8,328 nucleotides of DNA, taken from NCBI GenBank assembly GCA_020722165.1, contig DYLI01000070.1, positions 1 through 8,328 of the forward strand, written 5' to 3'. Source of the stretch: Halothiobacillus neapolitanus (lineage in GTDB: Bacteria; Pseudomonadota; Gammaproteobacteria; Halothiobacillales; Halothiobacillaceae). A program made the position numbers and the translations under genes. Under the pieces are notes generated by a model, which saw only the letters and a program-made list of their open reading frames with translations, searched no databases and had not been told where the DNA came from. Each line of letters opens with the position of its first letter. The first letter of the stretch is position 1. Below, piece after piece: positions 1 to 5,507 of the stretch.

Positions 1-39
1 GAAGTTAAGGCTGCTGCGGTTGCTAAAGTCAGGCAATGA
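1..39 (+). CDS. possible 3' end of a plus-strand gene
   Basis: Reading from base 1, frame 1 gives twelve sense codons (EVKAAAVAKVRQ) and then a TGA at 37-39. The Ala/Val/Lys-rich composition would suit the tail of a real protein, but so short a stretch cannot be assigned to a family and may be chance. If real, the gene converges on the ychF operon. No intrinsic terminator is visible after it. Confidence 0.2.
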   Translation, partial: EVKAAAVAKVRQ

Positions 40-98
40 GCTTTCCCATCACTTTTCATCGTTCCGCCAGCGCAGAGTCATTTGGCAAGCAAGAGTTT

Positions 99-125
99 GA
101 TTTACGCTTGATTTAATCTGATTTA
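99..125. repeat. three GATTTA hexamers at about 10-11 bp spacing
   Basis: GATTTA occurs at 99-104, 110-115 and 120-125, so the starts are 11 and 10 bp apart, close to one turn of the helix. The surrounding bases are AT-rich compared with the neighbouring genes. This could be a chance run of similar words or a remnant protein-binding array. Nothing in the sequence shows a function. Confidence 0.35.
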
Positions 126-172
126 GGCCGCTGTTTCGGGGTATTTTTTGAAAACTTCAAGCGGTACGCCAT
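113..172 (-). pseudogene. truncated toxin N-terminus (RelE/ParE-like)
   Basis: On the minus strand an ATG at 170-172 opens a 19-codon frame, MAYRLKFSKNTPKQRPKSD, ended by TAA at 113-115. The first eight residues look like the opening beta-strand of RelE/ParE-superfamily toxins, which often begin M-x-Y-R-h-x-F-S. The ATG lies inside the 3' end of the antitoxin-like frame, a 16-nt overlap, which is the usual arrangement in such operons. A real toxin has roughly 90-110 residues, so about four fifths is missing. I found no continuation in the other minus-strand frames down to base 1. The match is short, so the family call is inference from position plus eight residues. Confidence 0.35.
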
Positions 173-348
173 GAGCCATCCCTGAGCTTTGACTTCACCA
201 GACTCCACGTATGACCGACTTCCGGGTTGGCTTCAAACTCGGCAAGTCGTGTCTCAAGATCAGCAATTAGCTCAGGCGAGTCTGGTAACGTTTCAGATAC
301 GGCAGCGAGGCTATCCACGATTACTGAACCATCCAGCCTTAGCGGCGA
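157..348 (-). pseudogene. 5'-truncated addiction-module antitoxin (PF09720-like)
   Basis: A minus-strand open frame of 63 codons ends at TCA (TGA) 157-159. Its core resembles the C-terminal half of the short 'addiction module component' antitoxins (Unstab_antitox family). It carries SPELIADLETRLAEFEANP, then EVG-HTW and VKSKLR, matching the family pattern of an acidic helix ending in L-A-x-[YF]-x-A-x-P-E-x-G-x-x-W-x-x-V-K-x-x-L-R. Intact members have about 70-75 residues starting with ATG. Here there is no ATG, and the N-terminal helix that normally precedes the D-S-L motif is replaced by unrelated residues. A GTG at 316-318, with a GGATGG about 10 nt upstream, could start a 53-residue peptide. 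The frame begins immediately after the ychF TAA and in the same reading frame. I read it as a decayed module; a functional short antitoxin is not excluded. Confidence 0.55.
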
Positions 349-1440
349 TTAAACGTTGAACAAGAAATTCAACACATCCCCATCCTTGACCACGTAATCC
401 TTGCCCTCTGCCCGCATCTTGCCCGCTTCTTTTGCGCCCTGCTCGCCCTTGTACTGAATGAAGTCTTCAAAAGCGATGGTTTGCGCGCGGATAAAGCCGC
501 GTTCGAAGTCGGTATGAATCACCCCGGCGGCTTGTGGCGCGGTGTCGCCTTTGTGGATGGTCCAGGCGCGCACTTCTTTTACGCCGGCGGTGAAGTAGGT
601 TTGCAGGCCGAGCAGGTCGTAACCGGCGCGGATGACGCGGTTCAGGCCGGGTTCTTCCAATCCCATGCTTTCCAGGAATTCAGCTTTGTCGGCATCGTCA
701 AGTTCGGAAATGTCGGCTTCAATCACCGCGCAGACGGGGACGACAATCGCGCCTTCGGTTTGGGCGTGGGCGCGCACGCGGTCGAGATACGGGTTGTTTT
801 CGAAGCCGTCTTCGTTGACGTTGGCGATGTACATGATCGGCTTGATGGTAAGCAGATGCAGATCGCGCAGCGCAAGCTTTTCTTCATCGGTCATGTCCAG
901 GCTGCGTGCGCTTTTGACTTCATTCAGGTGCGCGGCCATGCGCTCCAAGACTTCTTTTTTGACCAGCGCGTCCTTATTGCCGGATTTGGCGGCTTTGGTG
1001 GCGCGGTCCAGGTTGCGTTCGACGGTGTCCATGTCAGCCAAAATCAGTTCGGTGTTGATGACTTCGATGTCATCCAGCGGATCCACGCGGCCTGCAACGT
1101 GGATTACGTCGTCGTTATCGAAGCAGCGCACCACTTGGGCGATGGCATCGGTTTCGCGGATGGTGGCAAGGAATTTATTACCCAAGCCTTCGCCCTTGGA
1201 TGCGCCTTTGACCAAGCCCGCAATGTCCACGAATTCCATGGTTGTGGGCAGGATGCGCTCCGGCTTGACGATGACGGCCAACGCGTCAAGGCGCGGGTCG
1301 GGCATCGGCACCATGCCGACATTGGGCTCGATGGTGCAGAACGGGTAGTTTGCGGCCTGGATATTGGCCTTGGTGAGCGCATTGAACAGGGTGGATTTGC
1401 CCACGTTGGGCAGGCCGACGATACCGCATTTGAAACCCAT
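349..1440 (-). CDS. ychF: redox-regulated ATPase YchF (Obg-family, OLA1-type)
   Basis: YchF is a cytoplasmic P-loop NTPase of the Obg group that associates with ribosomes and is linked to stress and oxidative responses. The 363-residue length is normal. The P-loop GLPNVGKS is at residues 9-16 and the G3 motif DIAG at 72-75. The position of the NKxD specificity motif carries NVNE (207-210), the known deviation that makes YchF prefer ATP over GTP. A helical insert follows (about 130-200), and a C-terminal TGS domain runs from about 278 to the end (ending LNFLFNV). The start is the ATG at 1438-1440, with AGGAG at 1447-1451 six bases upstream. It is the last gene of the rplY-pth-ychF group, 17 nt after pth. 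No intrinsic terminator is visible behind it; a toxin-antitoxin remnant follows in the same frame. Confidence 0.97.
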   Translation of the reverse strand: MGFKCGIVGLPNVGKSTLFNALTKANIQAANYPFCTIEPNVGMVPMPDPRLDALAVIVKPERILPTTMEFVDIAGLVKGASKGEGLGNKFLATIRETDAIAQVVRCFDNDDVIHVAGRVDPLDDIEVINTELILADMDTVERNLDRATKAAKSGNKDALVKKEVLERMAAHLNEVKSARSLDMTDEEKLALRDLHLLTIKPIMYIANVNEDGFENNPYLDRVRAHAQTEGAIVVPVCAVIEADISELDDADKAEFLESMGLEEPGLNRVIRAGYDLLGLQTYFTAGVKEVRAWTIHKGDTAPQAAGVIHTDFERGFIRAQTIAFEDFIQYKGEQGAKEAGKMRAEGKDYVVKDGDVLNFLFNV

Positions 1441-1457
1441 GACCGACTCCTGAAGTT

Positions 1458-2057
1458 TTATTTAAGGCTGTGTAGATGATTCATGACCAAAGCCGCTTCG
1501 CCGCGCAATAGGGCGGGAAGCTGGCGACAGGCTTCGTCGATGGTGCTGTCGATTTTGGCACGATCCACCTTGGAGGGCGCGTGTAGCACGTAGTCTACAA
1601 CCAGGTCTTTGCTGCCGGGGTGATCGACGCCAATGCGCAGCCGCCAATAGTTCGGTGTGCCCAAGTGGGCGTGCAGGTCGCGCAGGCCATTGTGTCCGCC
1701 GTGGCCACCCGCGTATTTGAGCTTGATCTGCCCCACCGGCAAGTCGATTTCATCGTGAGCGACCAAGATTTGCTCGGGGGCGATTTTGTAAAAGCGGGCG
1801 AGGGCGGCGGTGGCTTGGCCGCTGCGATTCATAAAGGTGGTCGGCTGTAACAACCAAAGTTCATGCGTATTCAACATGACTTTGGCTGCCAAGCCTTGAA
1901 AACGGGGTTCGGGACGAAGGGTCGCGCCCGTCATGCGGGCAACTTCGTCCACGAACCAAAATCCCGCATTGTGGCGGGTGTCCTGATACTGTGCCCCAGG
2001 GTTGCCGAGGCCGACGATGAGTCGAATATCGGCTTGGGGCACGGCGTGAGTGGACAT
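1458..2057 (-). CDS. pth: peptidyl-tRNA hydrolase
   Basis: Pth cleaves the ester bond of peptidyl-tRNAs dropped by the ribosome, recycling the tRNA in the cytoplasm. With the ATG at 2055-2057 the protein has 199 residues, normal for the bacterial family. The family opening IRLIVGLGNPGAQYQDTRHN is present. The expected active-site residues are Asn19, catalytic His29, Asn77 (in FMNRSG), Asp102 (in AHDEIDLP) and His122-Asn123 (in GGHGGHNGLRD), equivalent to Asn10, His20, Asn68, Asp93 and His113-Asn114 of the E. coli enzyme. An in-frame start at 2135 would add 26 residues that merely shadow the rplY 3' end, so I reject it. The Shine-Dalgarno is poor (only a GAAGCAAAG stretch). The gene begins 19 nt after rplY stops and ends 17 nt before ychF, so translation is probably coupled within an operon. 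Confidence 0.96.
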   Translation of the reverse strand: MSTHAVPQADIRLIVGLGNPGAQYQDTRHNAGFWFVDEVARMTGATLRPEPRFQGLAAKVMLNTHELWLLQPTTFMNRSGQATAALARFYKIAPEQILVAHDEIDLPVGQIKLKYAGGHGGHNGLRDLHAHLGTPNYWRLRIGVDHPGSKDLVVDYVLHAPSKVDRAKIDSTIDEACRQLPALLRGEAALVMNHLHSLK

Positions 2058-2076
2058 CTTTGCTTCGACCGGGCGA

Positions 2077-2679
2077 TTAAGCCTCGGCAGTGTCTGCGGC
2101 AGCACCCTTCGGCATGTGGATGACCACGATGCCAAGGTTGTTGTTGTGCGCGCTCAGTTCAAGGAAACTCACGCCCTTGGGTGCGACGAGGTCGGCCAGG
2201 TGCATGGTGTGATCCAGATCAAGCTTGGCCAGATCTACTTCGACGAACTCAGGCAAGTCGGCGGGCAGGCAGGTGATTTCCACTTCGGTGGCGAGGTGGC
2301 TAATCATGCCGCCCTTTTTCGCGCCCACGCTGGTGGCTTCGTTGATGAAGTGCAGTGGCACGCTGGCGTGCATGAGCTCATCGGCAGAAACGCGCTGGAA
2401 GTCGGCGTGCATGACGAAGGATTTGTAGGGGTGACGTTGTAGGTCACGCAGCACAACTTTTTCTGCCTTGCCGTCGATTTCAAGGTCAATGATGTGGGAG
2501 TAAAAAGCTTCGTTTTCCAAGCTGTGCCACAAGTCCTTGTGGATGATGGTCAGGGAAACAGGCTCGGCATGGCCGCCGTAAACTACGGCAGGCACTTGGC
2601 CAGCGTGACGCAGGCGGCGGCTCGCACCTTTCCCCAGATCGTCACGACGGGTGGCCTTCACGGTGAAGGAAATACTCAT
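2077..2679 (-). CDS. rplY: 50S ribosomal protein bL25, CTC/TL5 two-domain type
   Basis: bL25 binds 5S rRNA in the central protuberance of the large subunit. The 200 residues cover two domains. The N-terminal 5S-binding L25 domain spans about residues 1-92, with the R-x-D-x-G-K-G-A-S-R-R-L-R stretch at 11-24 and VPAVVYGG at 29-36. The C-terminal beta-rich TL5/CTC domain spans about 95-190, with VPLHFINE and LPEFVEVDL. This long form is typical of pseudomonads and many other bacteria; the E. coli protein is the N-terminal domain alone. The last residues (GAAADTAEA) are a low-complexity tail. The start ATG is at 2677-2679, with GGAG at 2687-2690 seven bases upstream. The gene sits just 21 nt beyond an intrinsic terminator, so its expression needs readthrough, antitermination or a promoter I could not identify. 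It leads the pth-ychF group. Confidence 0.96.
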   Translation of the reverse strand: MSISFTVKATRRDDLGKGASRRLRHAGQVPAVVYGGHAEPVSLTIIHKDLWHSLENEAFYSHIIDLEIDGKAEKVVLRDLQRHPYKSFVMHADFQRVSADELMHASVPLHFINEATSVGAKKGGMISHLATEVEITCLPADLPEFVEVDLAKLDLDHTMHLADLVAPKGVSFLELSAHNNNLGIVVIHMPKGAAADTAEA

Positions 2680-2700
2680 GTTAAAACTCCAATCTAATCA

Positions 2701-2728
2701 AACAAAAACCCGCCGAAATAAGGCGGGG
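2701..2728 (-). terminator. intrinsic terminator between prs and rplY
   Basis: On the minus strand the sequence reads CCCGCC, a seven-base loop TTATTTC, GGCGGG, then TTTTTGTT. The arms are at 2722-2727 and 2709-2714 and the T-run lies at 2701-2708. This is a GC-rich six-pair stem followed by a T-tract, the standard rho-independent form. It lies 60 bases past the prs stop and only 21 bases before the rplY start codon, so it can end the tRNA-Gln/prs transcript and may also act as an attenuator in the rplY leader. Confidence 0.85.
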
Positions 2729-2733
2729 AAGGG

Positions 2734-2759
2734 CGACCGGGACGCGACCAACCCGATCG
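2734..2759 (-). promoter_or_regulatory. second hairpin just upstream of the prs/rplY terminator
   Basis: In the minus-strand transcript CGATCGGG (2752-2759) can pair with CCCGGTCG (2734-2741) around a ten-base loop. This makes an eight-pair stem with one G-U pair. Read on the plus strand the same position would be a C-A mismatch, so the structure is better formed in minus-strand RNA. It precedes the terminator stem by six bases. It could stabilise the prs mRNA end or form part of a leader controlling rplY. The role is inference. Confidence 0.4.
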
Positions 2760-2787
2760 TTTTGCTGTCGGTTAAGACAACGAAATC

Positions 2788-3729
2788 TTAATCTTGATAC
2801 AGCGAACTCACCGATTCATCAGTATGAATGCGACGGATCGTTTCGGCCAACATGCCTGCGACGGATAAAACACGAATACGTGAACAGGCTTTGGCAGCAT
2901 CACTGAGCGGGATTGTATCGGTTACCACGACTTCATCAATCTCGGAGCCATTGATGTTTTCAATGGCTTTGCCGGAAAGCACGGCGTGGGTGGCGTAGGC
3001 AATGACCTTGCTCGCACCGTGTTTTTTGAGCGCTTCGGCGGCTTTGCACAGCGTTCCGGCGGTGTCCACGATGTCGTCAATAATCACGCAGCTGCGGTCT
3101 TTGACTTCGCCGATAATGTGCATGACTTCAGCGACATTCGCTTTGGGGCGGCGTTTGTCGATGATGGCTAAATCGACATCATCCAAGCGTTTGGCCATGG
3201 CACGAGCACGTACTACGCCGCCGACATCCGGGGAGACAATGGTGAGGTTTTTGTCGGCTTGACGCCAGATGTCGCCAAGCTGAATGGGCGAGGCATAAAT
3301 GTTATCAACGGGGATGTCAAAGAAGCCCTGCACCTGTTCGGCGTGCAAATCAATGGTCAATATGCGGTCAAAACCCACGCCTTGCAGCATATTAGCCACA
3401 ACTTTGGCGGTAATCGGGACACGCGCCGAGCGCACGCGGCGATCTTGGCGGGAGTAACCGTAGTAGGGAATGACGGCAGTGATGCGGCCAGCGGAAGCGC
3501 GGCGCAGTGCATCGGCCATGACCATCAGTTCCATGAGGTTGTCATTGCAGGGGAAGCTGGTGGGTTGGATGATGAAAACATCGCGTCCGCGCACGTTTTC
3601 CAAAATCTCAACGTAAGTTTCACCATCGCTGAAGCGGGTGACGGTAGCCTGACCCAAAGGAAGGTCAAGGTTTTCAGCGACGCGCTGGGCGAGCTCTGGG
3701 TTGGCGTTTCCCGCGAAGACCATCAGCAT
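2788..3729 (-). CDS. prs: ribose-phosphate pyrophosphokinase (PRPP synthase)
   Basis: Prs makes PRPP from ribose 5-phosphate and ATP in the cytoplasm, feeding purine, pyrimidine, NAD, histidine and tryptophan synthesis. At 313 residues it matches class I bacterial enzymes. Visible signatures are FAGNANPELA at 5-14, the FSDGE motif at 33-37, the RQDRR stretch with the ATP/flexible-loop basic residues at 94-98, the catalytic-region DLHA with His129, and the PRPP-binding loop VIIDDIVDTAGT at 215-226. The ATG at 3727-3729 is the only start before an upstream in-frame stop, apart from a second ATG two codons later. The Shine-Dalgarno is weak (AGTGGA). The gene starts 38 nt after tRNA-Gln with no terminator or clear promoter between, so it is probably read from the tRNA promoter and freed by tRNA processing. 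Confidence 0.97.
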   Translation of the reverse strand: MLMVFAGNANPELAQRVAENLDLPLGQATVTRFSDGETYVEILENVRGRDVFIIQPTSFPCNDNLMELMVMADALRRASAGRITAVIPYYGYSRQDRRVRSARVPITAKVVANMLQGVGFDRILTIDLHAEQVQGFFDIPVDNIYASPIQLGDIWRQADKNLTIVSPDVGGVVRARAMAKRLDDVDLAIIDKRRPKANVAEVMHIIGEVKDRSCVIIDDIVDTAGTLCKAAEALKKHGASKVIAYATHAVLSGKAIENINGSEIDEVVVTDTIPLSDAAKACSRIRVLSVAGMLAETIRRIHTDESVSSLYQD

Positions 3730-3767
3730 GGGGCGGTTCCACTTCGAGAGTTTTCAGAAAAGAAATA

Positions 3768-3842
3768 TGGCTGGGCCGCAAGGGATCGAACCTTGGAATG
3801 CCGGAATCAAAATCCGGTGCCTTACCACTTGGCGACGGCCCA
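3768..3842 (-). tRNA. tRNA-Gln (anticodon UUG)
   Basis: The minus strand folds into a 75-nt cloverleaf. The acceptor arms are TGGGCCG and CGGCCCA. The D stem is GCC/GGC, the anticodon stem CCGGA/TCCGG with loop TTTTGAT (anticodon TTG), and the T stem CAAGG/CCTTG with loop TTCGATC. G73 and an encoded CCA follow. The weak U1-A72 first pair, G73 and the UUG anticodon are the recognised identity features of glutamine tRNA. It sits between ispE and prs, its conserved place in this gene order. A near-perfect promoter lies directly upstream and leaves a leader of only a few bases. Confidence 0.97.
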
Positions 3843-3855
3843 ATTGAGGTTGCGC

Positions 3856-3883
3856 ATTATAGGGATTGGGCGGCGTTGTGCAA
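3856..3883 (-). promoter_or_regulatory. sigma70 promoter of tRNA-Gln (and probably prs)
   Basis: On the minus strand the -35 box TTGCAC (3878-3883) and a perfect -10 box TATAAT (3856-3861) are separated by 16 bases. The next bases, GCGC, form a GC-rich discriminator as in stable-RNA promoters subject to stringent control. The predicted start point is near 3849, only about seven bases before the tRNA 5' end. With no terminator before prs, the transcript probably continues into it. Confidence 0.85.
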
Positions 3884-3894
3884 GTTTTTTTGCT

Positions 3895-3999
3895 CAGGAC
3901 TTACGCAAAACTGCCCCGGCGGCGTTCAAACACCTCGCCGTACTAGGTTGTACGGTCTTCGGTGTTTTGCCTTGCTGGAACACTTTTGCGTAAGTCCTG
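3895..3999. repeat. 105-bp palindromic MITE-like element
   Basis: CAGGACTTACGCAAAA at 3895-3910 is repeated exactly, inverted, at 3984-3999. The two arms stay related inward: CAAACACC (3927-3934) opposes GGTGTTTTG (3961-3969), and CCGTAC (3938-3943) opposes GTACGG (3950-3955) around the six-base loop TAGGTT. The whole element can therefore fold into one long imperfect hairpin. It has no coding capacity and no T-tract on either side, so it is not an ordinary terminator. GCTC occurs at 3892-3895 and again at 4002-4005, but offset from the right end, so I cannot call a clean target duplication. It resembles a miniature element mobilised by an IS transposase elsewhere in the genome. It separates the ispE stop (21 bp away) from the tRNA promoter. 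Confidence 0.75.
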
Positions 4000-4020
4000 C
4001 CGCTCAATACCCGCATGTTT

Positions 4021-4884
4021 TTATGTGCGGCCTGCCAGCATGGCGTGTAACGAAGAACAGTTAAGTCCTTGAGCTATAAAGCGCGGCATGTTGTCTGGTA
4101 GGGTTCGTGCGGCGCTCTCTAACTTGGGGTCATCGGGGTCAAATGCACAAAAGACAGCCGCACCTGAACCGGTGAGTTGCGCTGTGGCGTAGGGGGCGAG
4201 CAACCCAAACAATGCGTCAATCTCGGCGCTGCGTGCGCGAGCGACGGGGGTGAAAGCATTGCTGCGTTCGCCGTGCTGAAAATTCTCAAAGGTGATGGGC
4301 GGCTGGTTGCGCACGAGCAACGGGTCAGCGAACATGCTGGCGGTGCTGAGGTGTACCGCTGGGCAGGCCACGAGGTAGCGGGTTGCGGGCAAAGTGATGG
4401 GGGTGAGTTGATCGCCCACGCCTTCTGCCCAGGCACTGTGTCCGCGCACGAAGACGGGGACATCGGCACCAAGGCGAGCGCCAAGCTCGGCGAGTGCGTC
4501 AATGGACTGGCCGCAGCCCCAAAGTTGGTTAAGCACGAGCAGGGTGGTGGCGGCATCAGAACTGCCGCCGCCCAGTCCGCTGCCTAGGGGAATGCGCTTT
4601 TCAAGATAAATATCCACACCCAAGCGTGTGTGGCAAGTTTGCTGCAACAGGTGGGCTGCGCGAGTTGATAGGCACGCGTTGGCGGCTACGCCGTGCAGTG
4701 GGGTGTGCTTGATGATTTGCCCGTCGTCGCGCAGCTCAAACGCCAATTTATCGCCGTAATCCAGCAGTTGAAACACGGTTTGCAGCTGATGATAACCATC
4801 CGCACTTTGTCCGGTGATGCGCAGCATAAGATTGAGCTTAGCGGGCGCAGGCCACCAGGTTTTGGTGGTGCTTACAACGTCCAA
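4021..4884 (-). CDS. ispE: 4-diphosphocytidyl-2-C-methyl-D-erythritol kinase
   Basis: IspE is the GHMP-family kinase that phosphorylates CDP-methylerythritol in the non-mevalonate isoprenoid pathway, in the cytoplasm. The 287 residues carry PAPAKLNL (13-20) with catalytic Lys16, the ATP-binding loop GLGGGSSDAA (103-112), GADVPVF (139-145) with catalytic Asp141, and the C-terminal glycine loop LTGSGAAVF (237-245). The start is a TTG at 4882-4884. An in-frame stop lies two codons upstream, and the next ATG (residue 20) would remove the essential PAPAKLNL segment, so TTG is effectively forced. No good Shine-Dalgarno precedes it, and the gene overlaps lolB by 13 nt, which suggests translation coupled to lolB. 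A palindromic element follows the stop codon by 21 bases. Confidence 0.95.
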   Translation of the reverse strand: MDVVSTTKTWWPAPAKLNLMLRITGQSADGYHQLQTVFQLLDYGDKLAFELRDDGQIIKHTPLHGVAANACLSTRAAHLLQQTCHTRLGVDIYLEKRIPLGSGLGGGSSDAATTLLVLNQLWGCGQSIDALAELGARLGADVPVFVRGHSAWAEGVGDQLTPITLPATRYLVACPAVHLSTASMFADPLLVRNQPPITFENFQHGERSNAFTPVARARSAEIDALFGLLAPYATAQLTGSGAAVFCAFDPDDPKLESAARTLPDNMPRFIAQGLNCSSLHAMLAGRT

Positions 4885-5507
4885 CGGTCAATTACCAGGC
4901 GCAGGGTCAACTCGGAGTGGCGTAGTTCAAGTTTGCTTGGCAGGCTTAAGCCTGCACTTTCATCGTAATTTTTGTATTGGATATGCCAGCCTTTGCTTTC
5001 GAGGGTATTAAGTCGGCCTTGCGGGTCGAGTGTGTACAAGTCATGGCGAGAAGACGGCAAGCCAAGCAGCCATGCGCGTAGCGATTCGAGCGGTACGCTC
5101 CAGCCAAGTGCTTCTTGCAGCAGGGTCTCGCCGTTTTCGCCCTGCATAACTTGGCCTTCGTGGCCGATGAGGGTCGCGCCACTTGAGTTAATGGTGAGCT
5201 GCATCGCATTTTGTCCAAGCGGTGTTTTGATGCTTAGCACTTGGTCTTTGGGGCTGTATAGCCAGTCGAAGCTGATTTGTCCGCCGCCGTTTTCGGTGAG
5301 GATGGCGGCGCGACCTTCGCTACGCCAAGTTTCGATTTTTTGCAAAATACGCTGTCGCTCTTGCCACTTTGCTTCACGCTCAAGCGCGTCAGAGCTGCTT
5401 GGTAGCACGCTACTTTCGGGGGCTTCGGGGAGTGATGCGCAACCGCCTAAGGTTAATAAACTGAGTATGAGCAGTGTGCGGGTAAATAAAGTCATGGCAA
5501 AAGTCAT
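4872..5507 (-). CDS. lolB: outer-membrane lipoprotein LolB
   Basis: LolB receives lipoproteins from the periplasmic carrier LolA and inserts them into the outer membrane. The 211-residue frame starts with a lipoprotein signal peptide: hydrophobic LLILSLLTLGG, then Cys23 in the lipobox LGGC. Ala follows the Cys rather than Asp, so outer-membrane sorting is expected. The mature part has the LolB pattern: a helical stretch WQERQRILQKIETW, then beta strands with the aromatic FDWLYSP turn and TPLGQNAMQLTI, and a final LRLVIDRWTL. The ATG at 5505-5507 overlaps the TAA of the upstream TPR gene by one base (TAATG). A second ATG four codons later (5493-5495) is also possible and would leave the signal peptide intact. 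Neither has a clear Shine-Dalgarno, so coupling or reinitiation is likely. It overlaps ispE by 13 nt. Confidence 0.93.
   Translation of the reverse strand: MTFAMTLFTRTLLILSLLTLGGCASLPEAPESSVLPSSSDALEREAKWQERQRILQKIETWRSEGRAAILTENGGGQISFDWLYSPKDQVLSIKTPLGQNAMQLTINSSGATLIGHEGQVMQGENGETLLQEALGWSVPLESLRAWLLGLPSSRHDLYTLDPQGRLNTLESKGWHIQYKNYDESAGLSLPSKLELRHSELTLRLVIDRWTL

Noticed and set aside
481..1479. Long plus-strand open frames opposite ychF (up to 332 codons)
   Set aside because: They mirror the codon bias of ychF on the other strand. Their products show no family features, and ychF is unambiguous.
2058..2135. Upstream extension of pth adding 26 residues
   Set aside because: The extra residues overlap the rplY 3' end in another frame and do not resemble Pth. 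The family N-terminus fits the ATG at 2055-2057.
3895..3999. The palindromic element as a rho-independent terminator for ispE
   Set aside because: After the hairpin the minus strand reads AGCAAAAAAACTT, an A-run and not a T-run, so the intrinsic terminator signature is absent.
4011..4031. Short inverted repeat CCGCA/TGCGG at the ispE stop codon as a terminator
   Set aside because: The stem is only five pairs with a large A-rich loop, and no T-tract follows on the transcribed strand.
4119..4556. Minus-strand 145-codon frame inside ispE
   Set aside because: It is a shifted-frame shadow of ispE with Pro/Ser/Cys-rich composition and no recognisable motif.
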